DNA of 64,000 bases from Hemibagrus wyckioides. Lineage: Eukaryota; Chordata; Actinopteri; Siluriformes; Bagridae. This document shows positions 23,448 through 64,000 of the stretch, piece after piece. Position 1 is the first letter of the stretch. The number at the start of each line of letters is the position of its first letter. Below the pieces are notes generated by a model. It was given only the letters and a program-made list of their open reading frames with translations. It had not been told where the DNA came from and did not search any database. The stretch covers positions 13,265,901-13,329,900 of the forward strand of contig NC_080716.1 in assembly GCF_019097595.1 (NCBI RefSeq), read 5' to 3'. The position numbers and the translations under genes are program-made.

Positions 23448-25261
23448 CCGCTCTTATTAATAACGCAAAAAAAAGGATATAGCTGCAAAAAAAATTTCCC
23501 CAAGTAGCTTCAATAGGTTTCATTTTCACGCCCTCGCCAAGATATAATCATCTCTACATTTACAATGTGTGAAGCTGTTGTTTATGGGTTCAGCTACCTG
23601 AATTTCCACCTGAATTGTTTAGTATAAATATTCATGCGAAATGAGGCGGCGAGGCGAAGCGATAATGAGGCAGACGACCGCATAAGACCGGCTTGACCTT
23701 TAGAAAACAGAGTGTTATATTGTAAGGAAGCTTCACTATGCAGTTACATGAAGCGTAGCATCTTTAAGCATGTGCTGTAAGTTTCAAATCCCTATTTAAA
23801 AAATATATATATATATATTTTAGCTTCTAGGGTTATTAGCTGAAATGTGTTGTAGCCCTTGTTTACTTTACAGGCTAATTCAGGATAACAATGCCCCTGT
23901 GCTTAGAGTGTCATTGCACTGAATTAGTTTTCCCTTCATTCTGAAGTTACCTTATAGGAAAGAGCGCTCATATTTTCCACATCCTCTTTCTTTTTCTTTT
24001 TTTTTTTTTTGGAAGCGGTAAGAAGTGGTTTCAGCGTGAGAACAGGGGAAAAAATGGCACTTATTCATGCCTCTGTTCAAGCCTGCACTGGTTTGGAGCA
24101 TGCGTGTGCTACGTTTGTTAAATGTCGGCTTTTCCCAAAAACCCCGTGTTTATACGGTATGTTCCAGGATGATTGACATCCTGGTAAATACCGGTTTTAA
24201 AAATAGCTTTCATATTATAAATAAATAAAAAGCTCTGCGTTTAATTAGCTTAATCTTACACTGGAAATATGAGACCTTGAACTAAAGTAAAATCTTATCA
24301 AAATAAATCATTTGAAAAAAATAAAAAATATATAAAGGAAACTTGTGTGTCGCCATTACTGACACGATAGAAATTCCTAGGAACATGTAGCTGCCATTTC
24401 CGTTCAGTTTTGTGCTTTATGTCTCACTGGGGTGTAAAATATGAGCCAAGACAGACTCCAGATTCGTTCGTCAATACGAGAATGATTAGAGAAAGCACAA
24501 ATGAGCGTGTGTTAACCTCATAGCGATGAAAATGTCCATATCCACTGTCAAGGCGATAAGAAGAAGAAGCTTAACACAAACAGTGGTGTAATGAAGCTGT
24601 CATTTTTCACATCTCCCGCATGGCTAGAGACGATTCTCCCTTTCCTTTACGCTTGTCACAAAGTCCGGTAGGTCATTTAGCACACTCGCGGTTGATCCTA
24701 TTTGCAAATCTTTAACGAACAGCAAAAGGTTTCGGATGTATAGGATGAAGTAGATGATGAAGCAGAGATGGCTTTGCATACTAATTTCTTCCTTTAAAAG
24801 AAATGCAAAAGGTAGTAGTATAACTCGATAAATCTTTTTTTTTTTTTTTTTTTTTTGCTTATGTCCATCCAGACAGGCTTCTGAAACTTTTTCTTTTGTC
24901 ATGATAAGTGGCTCTCTCACAACCTGTCCACCTACACAGTGAGTGGTCGGTGTAGACATGTAGAAAAAAAGGACAGGAAGTCCTAAAGTATTTCCCATAG
25001 CTAGCTGGAAGCACCATGTTTTCTGTCATGCAGGTTTGTTTTATTTCTCAGAGGATTATAAATATAGCAAATAAAACAACAACCTTCAGTAACTGTTGAT
25101 TAAAACAGTTGAACAAGTCGGTCATTAGGAGGCACGGCTCTCTTTGTGGAGTTGTTTCTTATATAAACAGTGTTTAGGGAGTTCAGTTCATTTCTAACTT
25201 CATAATTACTTCATACGGTGCTGCCATTTCATGTTAAAATCCTAATACAGGAACTGTACAC
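23448..25261. other. Probable intron 1: no gene seen
   Basis: AT-rich unique sequence with A- and T-runs (24000-24010, 24836-24856). No exon or RNA gene recognised. Confidence 0.5.
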
Positions 25262-25766
25262 AGATCCGGCATAACATTATGACCACCTGTCTAATATTGT
25301 CTTGGTCCCCCTTTTGCTGCCGAAACAGCCCTGACCCATGGAGGCATGGACTCTACTGGATTTCTGTAAAGGTGTGCTAGAATGTGTGCTGTGGTATCTG
25401 GCACCAAGATGTTAGCAGCAGATCCTTTAAGTCCTGTAATTTGTGAGGTGGGGCCTCCAAAGACTTGCAGGACTTAAAGGACACTTTTGATAGATACTGA
25501 CCACTGCAGACCGGGAACACCCCACAAGAGCTGCAGTTTTGGAGATGCTCTGATCCAGTCTTCTAGCCATCACAATTTGGTCCTTGTCAAACTCGCTCAA
25601 ATCCTTACACTTGTCCATTTTTCCTGCTTCTAACACATCAACTTTGAGGACAAAATGTTCACTTGCTGCCTAATATATCCCACCCACTAACAGGTGCCAT
25701 GATGAGGAGATCATCAGTGTTATTTACGGCACCTCTCAGTGGTCATAATGTTATGCCTGATTGGCC
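25262..25766 (-). mobile_element. Tc1-like element B2, internally deleted
   Basis: Termini GGCATAACATTATGACCACC (25268) and TGGTCATAATGTTATGCC (25740) are inverted. The minus strand from 25636 reads [20 protein letters not shown] then [20 protein letters not shown], the same first helix-turn-helix as in element B1. After IYQKC it jumps to sequence near the element's other end. The deletion joint differs from that in B1. Confidence 0.9.
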
Positions 25767-25991
25767 TGATATAAAAGAGTCATACATGTGACTTGCTGTA
25801 ATAAACAAGAAATCATATGTTTAAATAAATGTTTTTTTCATAAGCCAGTGCAATGTCTATTTGTATAATCATCCTAAAATGAGAACAGCAAAACCAACAA
25901 CATCCCCATTTCAGTCGAAGTGCAGCCATTTAATTTTTAACAAATAAGAGGAAATCATGTGCTTTCACATGTCACACGTTGCAGTTTACTG

Positions 25992-26025
<34 letters not shown>

Positions 26026-26435
26026 TGACGGACAGCTAAATGTTTTTGTACTGTTCTGAAAAACTGTGAAACACACTAGGCTTTCTTCACTTTATTTCTC
26101 TTCTGACAAAATCTAACACAGGCTTAAGAGAGCTGATTGATGTGTGTGAGGGACAGAAGGCACTGAGGTCAGCTTTCACATGTTTGATACTCAGGTGTGT
26201 AGAGTGCTGCGTAGTGATCTGTTCCTCCTCACTATTCCAGCTTGGGTCTCAGCAAATTTGAGTAGTTTCAGAAGAGGGGATGTGCAGCAGGTCACTTAGT
26301 GCTTTCAAAGCTGAAAGGTCAGAAGTACATGGTGTAACACCCAGGTTTCCAGGCTTGAACAAGTTCTGCAGGTTCGACGTGTTTAATCAAGCTAAGCCTT
26401 TCTTTGTGTCCTGCATTTCTACTGATCAGCAGATA

Positions 26436-26745
26436 ATACACTCCCTGAGCACTTTAATAGGAACACCTGTACACCTTGTTTATTCAGGCCGTTATCTAAT
26501 CAGCCAATCACGTGGCAGCATCAAATCATGCAGGTCAAAAGCTTTAGTTAATGTTCACAAAAATATCTGCTCTCAATCATTTTAACTGTGGCGTGATGGC
26601 TGGTACCATACAGGCTGGTTTGAGATTTCTATAACTGCTGATCTCCTGGGATTTTCACACACAACAAGAATGGTGCGATAAAGAAAAAAAAACATCCAAG
26701 GAGCAACAGGTCACAGAAGGATGTGGAGGATCACAGGATACAGAT
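26436..26745 (+). mobile_element. Tc1-like element C2, 5' fragment
   Basis: ATACACTCCCTGAGCACTTT followed by AATAGGAACACCTGTACACC is the terminal repeat. CTAATCAGCCAATCACGTGGC and ACTGCTGATCTCCTGGGATT follow in the order expected for this family. The element breaks off around 26745 with no second terminus found. Confidence 0.75.
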
Positions 26746-27121
26746 ACATAGCCATGTGAATTACAGTGTCCTGAAAACGTTCTCTCTCCTAACACAGAGC
26801 ATCACACAGACTTATTGAACACCAACCACAAAACCGCTGGCTGACCGTCTCACTAGTTATTAAAGCTGCATGGTGGAAATCGGACACATCTCATTCTGCA
26901 GGATTAAGACGGACCCAGCGTTCCATTCAGCAAGCAGGCGTCCACAGATAGCAATCACAAAAACCGCGTCAGATAATTAAGTCCAAATTTAGATGTTGCA
27001 TCAAATATTCAGCTGCAAGTGATTTGCAATAATGCACTAATATATTTTCCCCCTTCGGTTTTTCACTGCAATTTAATTGGCGACTTCAATAACCATGGAG
27101 TTATTAGACAAAGTGAATAAG

Positions 27122-27174
<53 letters not shown>

Positions 27175-28027
27175 GGGAGCAGAGAGACAATTACTGTTTA
27201 ATGTAGCTAATTTCTCCTTGTTTAAAGCTTTAATTAGTCTTTACTTAAGTAAAGAGGCTTTACCTCTTCAGTAAAAAAACAACCTTCCAGTATTTTGGGT
27301 TTCTGTGCAGTGGTGTCGCTCCGAGCCTCCGTGTGCACACGTGCAGTGCCTCTGAAGGCCTTCTGATGTTTTATAATGGCTCATAAAATTCCTTTCATAC
27401 ACTTTTAATGTGTGACATTTAGAATTGTTGATAGCGTGGAACAAGATTGTGTTTAGTGCCTCGTAATTAAGTGTTGCGTATAACCATTATCGTCAGGTGT
27501 CCACTCTCGTTTTACACACTACAAATATAATTAATGACTGGATATTAAACTGTGTGTGTGTGCGTGCTATATATATAAATGTATGTAGATCAGATATCAG
27601 ATATCTATAGCATAGTCAGGGTTTAAAGTATTGGGATATATTTTTGCCATATTGGGTGATGAGTGTTAAAGTAGAAAAATGCACTCGGGGCTATATGAGG
27701 GAGAACAGAAGCATCAGACAGTAAATCTGACTATACGTTAAGTGAGAGAAATGGTCTTCCTTTGTTCCACGTTAGCTCAGGATCCTTCGCTGTTAACTGT
27801 AAAGAGCCGCCATGCCTCCAGCTTTTCATTCCAGTCGAAGAGGAGCCACCTAATAGTCATTTAAATACCAAGATCATTCAATTAAAGATGTGGGATGAGG
27901 TGTGGCTGCTGCTTGATTGCAATGAAATGGCCTTTTGTGGATAAGATTGAAGATTCAGCCCTCAGACAAGCCCACAGCAATTAACATCTATCTTTCTTTC
28001 TTTTCTTTTTTTTTTTTATTTCTCCAG
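26746..28027. other. 3' part of probable intron 1
   Basis: Contains (GT)n/(GA)n at 27124-27175. A unique, moderately GC-rich stretch at about 27760-27960 could be conserved non-coding DNA, but this cannot be tested here. A T-rich tract at 28000-28027 is the polypyrimidine tract of exon 2. Confidence 0.5.
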
Positions 28028-61570
<33,543 letters not shown>

Positions 61571-61576
61571 GTATGA

Positions 61577-61601
61577 CACACACACACACACATACACACA
61601 G
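61577..61601. repeat. (CA)n tract 6 nt after exon 12 donor
   Basis: CA repeat with one T interruption, almost touching the 5' splice site of exon 12. Confidence 0.95.
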
Positions 61602-62619
61602 TGCAAAGCCCACAAACAAAATAATCACCTTTTTTTGTTGTTTTTTATTAGCCAGTTATTAAACTACATACCTGCAGAATTTAACTGGGGTTATATACTG
61701 CATATAAAATATCTGTTCAGTTAATGGATAATGGACAAGAGTAGTCTGATTTGAAGAGCTGTATAGTTTGAGGAGTATAGCCTTTGTAATATACATTGTG
61801 ACAGAAAAGTATGTTTAGTGTCAACTTAATGTCATGAAGTCCAATACACTGATTTGTTCCTGAATTGGCTGAATAGTTGTGATGGCCATTTCATCGTCCT
61901 ATGACATGATTATTTCACTGCTAACCTAAAACTGCTCCTGTTATGTTCTTTTTAAAGGGAGAACCGGGGAATTGCAGAAAAGTACCTCTCCTATGTGTTA
62001 ATAAATCTTCCTTATTGTGCCTTTCTTCAATCCCTTTAATTAACTTTATTTCTGGAGAAAAATGTATTTGTATAAATATACAAAAATAAAAATAGACCCA
62101 TATCCTAGCCCTAAAATACTTTCAGAGGTAAAGACAGTATCTAAGAAATAAGACCCAAAAAGTGAGCTTTTCTGATTAATATGATGACTCTACAAACTTG
62201 CTCTTTTCTACCTTTTCTTTGCCCGATAGACAACAACTGAGTTTTTACATCTCTTCAAAAGTAATGGCTTTAATTCATATGATGTTCAGCCCTCGAAATG
62301 TACAATTCCCCTCTGTTTTTTTTCCCCACCCACTTTATTTCTGTATGTATACTATTGACACACTGATACACCCTCTGCTGGTGGTGTTTGGAGCAAGAGC
62401 TTTTCTCTGAATCTCCCATCCTCACTGTGCTATCTCCTGATATCTCTTTTCTTCTCTCTTTTTCTCCCTGGAAACTGCAGGTATAATGTGTTGTGCAAGT
62501 GTCTTTCCCACTCTTTTACATGAAACAAATGCAGAATTCACTCGAATACTCCACATAATGAAACCCTTCTGCATTACAGCATTTAACACATGCTGTATCA
62601 AAGCATCTACCTCCTACTT
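61602..62619 (+). other. Intron 12, unique sequence
   Basis: AT-rich with no recognised exon. In particular, nothing encodes the optional ATVEAIEADE-like exon. Confidence 0.6.
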
Positions 62620-62826
62620 TTCCGCATCACAATGCCGCAGCACGTGTGGAAATTGCATGTTTATGAAATCCGTGGTTCAGAAGTTTATAGCAGGTGTTAT
62701 ATAGGATTAATAATGTCATAACCACAGAGAATATTTCTCTTTGTGTGGAGTAAAGTGGATGGAAGCTTCTGAACCACAGATTCCACACGTATGGGATTTC
62801 CAGAGTTGCTGATATTATGATGCAGA
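62620..62826. mobile_element. MITE-like inverted repeat of about 207 bp
   Basis: The left arm 62620-62688 (TTCCGCATCACAATG ... AATCCGTGGTTCAGAAG) and the right arm 62762-62826 (CTTCTGAACCACAGATT ... TATGATGCAGAAC) are imperfect reverse complements over about 65-70 bp. A spacer of about 75 bp separates them. No transposase remnant, and the family is not recognised. Confidence 0.65.
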
Positions 62827-62863
62827 ACATTTAAACAAAAAAACAAACAAAAAAAAAAGCAGG

Positions 62864-63278
62864 CAACATTATTGGCTAAAAGTTTGTGGACACCTGATCA
62901 TCATACCCATATTTGCTCCCATTTGAACATCCCATTCCAAAACCATGAGCATGAATATGGAGATTTTATCCCTTTGCTGCTGTTACAGTCTACAGTGCAT
63001 TGATGTTAGTTGAGAAACTAGACATGTAGTCAGTATTTATTTTAAAGGTGTTCAGCAGGAATTAGGTTAAGGCTTTGTTTAGGACACGAGTTCTTCACAC
63101 CAGACTTGTCTTTATAGATCTCACAGGTGTATTGTCATGCTGCATTCGGGGTCCTTGTTTCCAGTGAAATTATAATATTGTATATTGTAAAGACAATCTT
63201 ATACAATCGTGTGGCAACAGTTTGGGGAAGAGGCACATGTGTGATGTCGGGTGTCCACATACTTTTGGCCATATAGTA
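62864..63278. mobile_element. Tc1-like MITE A copy in intron 12
   Basis: ATTGGCTAAAAGTTTGTGGA at the left, GGTGTCCACATACTTTTGGC then CATATAGTA at the right. TATTGTCATGCTGCATTCGG is the transposase middle region on the minus strand. TTTCCAGTGAAATTATAA and GTGGCAACAGTTTGGGGAAG are the VPVKG...WQQFGEE region on the + strand. Confidence 0.85.
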
Positions 63279-63281
63279 AAC

Positions 63282-63332
63282 CAGGGGTGTCCAATCTTAT
63301 CCGCAATTTCTGGATAAGATTGGACACCCCTG
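63282..63332. mobile_element. 51-bp hAT-like hairpin insertion with 8-bp target duplication
   Basis: Two perfectly complementary 21-nt arms, starting CAGGGGTGTCCAATC (63282-63302) and ending GATTGGACACCCCTG (63312-63332), enclose the 9-nt loop GCAATTTCT. The same octamer TAGTAAAC flanks both sides (63274-63281 and 63333-63340). An 8-bp duplication and CAGGGG-type ends are typical of hAT elements. Confidence 0.85.
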
Positions 63333-63340
63333 TAGTAAAC

Positions 63341-64000
63341 CTTACACAAGGCATTTTAGTATCCATTTTATAATACAACAAAAACAAGTACAAGTATAAA
63401 TGCCTGAGTAATCTTTTATAAAAATACCAGCTTGTGTTGCCTCCTGTCATTACATTTCTAGATTTAACCACATTAGTGTAGCAGTGACACTGTGTTTAAA
63501 ACAACATAACTGATCTCTCCTCACAAACCACAGGCAGGAATTAGACCAACTTTACTCTGTTCCTTGCATGATCTCATGTCCAGCACTAACCGAGAAGTTT
63601 GGCTACATTTAATATAGTGAACAATAATAGGGTCAGTCTGCTTAATTCCTTTATAGATGTCTTGACTCCTCGTCTGGTATCAAATGCACAATGAACATCA
63701 TGAGCCGTATTAACAAAAAGTTTTACCACTAAGAGTTCTCCGAAAGTGGCACCAGAAGGTAAACTGTAGCCAGGACCGTTTAATCAAATTCATTTATACA
63801 TGCTTTTTATTTAGCTGTCCTATTTGTGCTGCAGGAAATAATGAATATTCTCTATCTAGGGATATTATGAACTAGGAGAAAGAGTTTTGAATTCAAACTG
63901 ATCGCTTTTTCTTATATAATAACTGCTTTTTGTTGGTTTTGTGTCCGTATCGAGCTTGGAAATTAGTAGGCTTGTGTGTGTTTGTACTCTAGCTTATCCA
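63341..64000 (+). other. Intron 12, end of window
   Basis: Unique AT-rich sequence. No exon or element recognised. Confidence 0.5.

Noticed and set aside
61602..64000. Search for exon 13 (optional 10-residue exon) and the autoinhibitory exon
   Set aside because: No frame resembling ATVEAIEADE or the autoinhibitory [20 protein letters not shown] stretch was seen. They are presumed to lie past the window end.

Overview
The window is vertebrate nuclear DNA, most probably from a teleost fish and plausibly an ostariophysan such as a catfish. This rests on short coding exons with GT/AG introns, many truncated Tc1-like transposons of fish type, a V-SINE-like element, other tRNA-derived SINEs, and heavy CA/GT, CT/GA, TA and ATCT microsatellite load. 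The species call is an inference from repeat style only.

One protein-coding gene is supported: the catalytic A subunit of calcineurin (protein phosphatase 3, PP2B), alpha type (ppp3ca), on the + strand. Eleven consecutive exons, equivalent to human exons 2-12, lie between 28028 and 61570. All have consensus splice sites and join without a frame break into about 426 codons, running from residue 20 (human numbering) through the phosphatase domain, the calcineurin B-binding helix and the calmodulin-binding segment. Exon 1 with the start codon was not found and is probably upstream. The exons for the autoinhibitory segment, stop codon and 3' UTR were not found and should lie beyond 64000.

Layout. 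1-2010: an EcoRI-site-rich composite minisatellite with higher-order structure. 2011-28027: probably intron 1, holding a cluster of Tc1-like remnants (6.5-9.3 kb), a 72/104-bp minisatellite (10.8-11.4 kb), long polypyrimidine tracts (13.7-19.1 kb), SINEs (20.3 and 23.2 kb), a possible regulatory island (21.8-22.0 kb) and two more Tc1-like remnants (25.3 and 26.4 kb). 28028-45560: exons 2 and 3 separated by a 17.2-kb intron with a 1.3-kb polypurine minisatellite, a 270-bp tandem duplication and nested transposons. 46673-61570: exons 4-12 with introns of 71 bp to 4.0 kb. 61571-64000: start of intron 12, with a MITE-like inverted repeat and a tiny hAT-like hairpin inserted at the end of a Tc1-like MITE.

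No new enzymatic or defence system was found. The points most worth checking are CA or GT tracts just downstream of five consecutive 5' splice sites (exons 8-12), a 51-bp perfect-stem hAT-like insertion with an 8-bp target duplication, a Tc1-like MITE family carrying transposase fragments on opposite strands, two competing hairpins in intron 9, and higher-order minisatellites. Every long low-complexity reading frame in the window is an artefact of these tracts.
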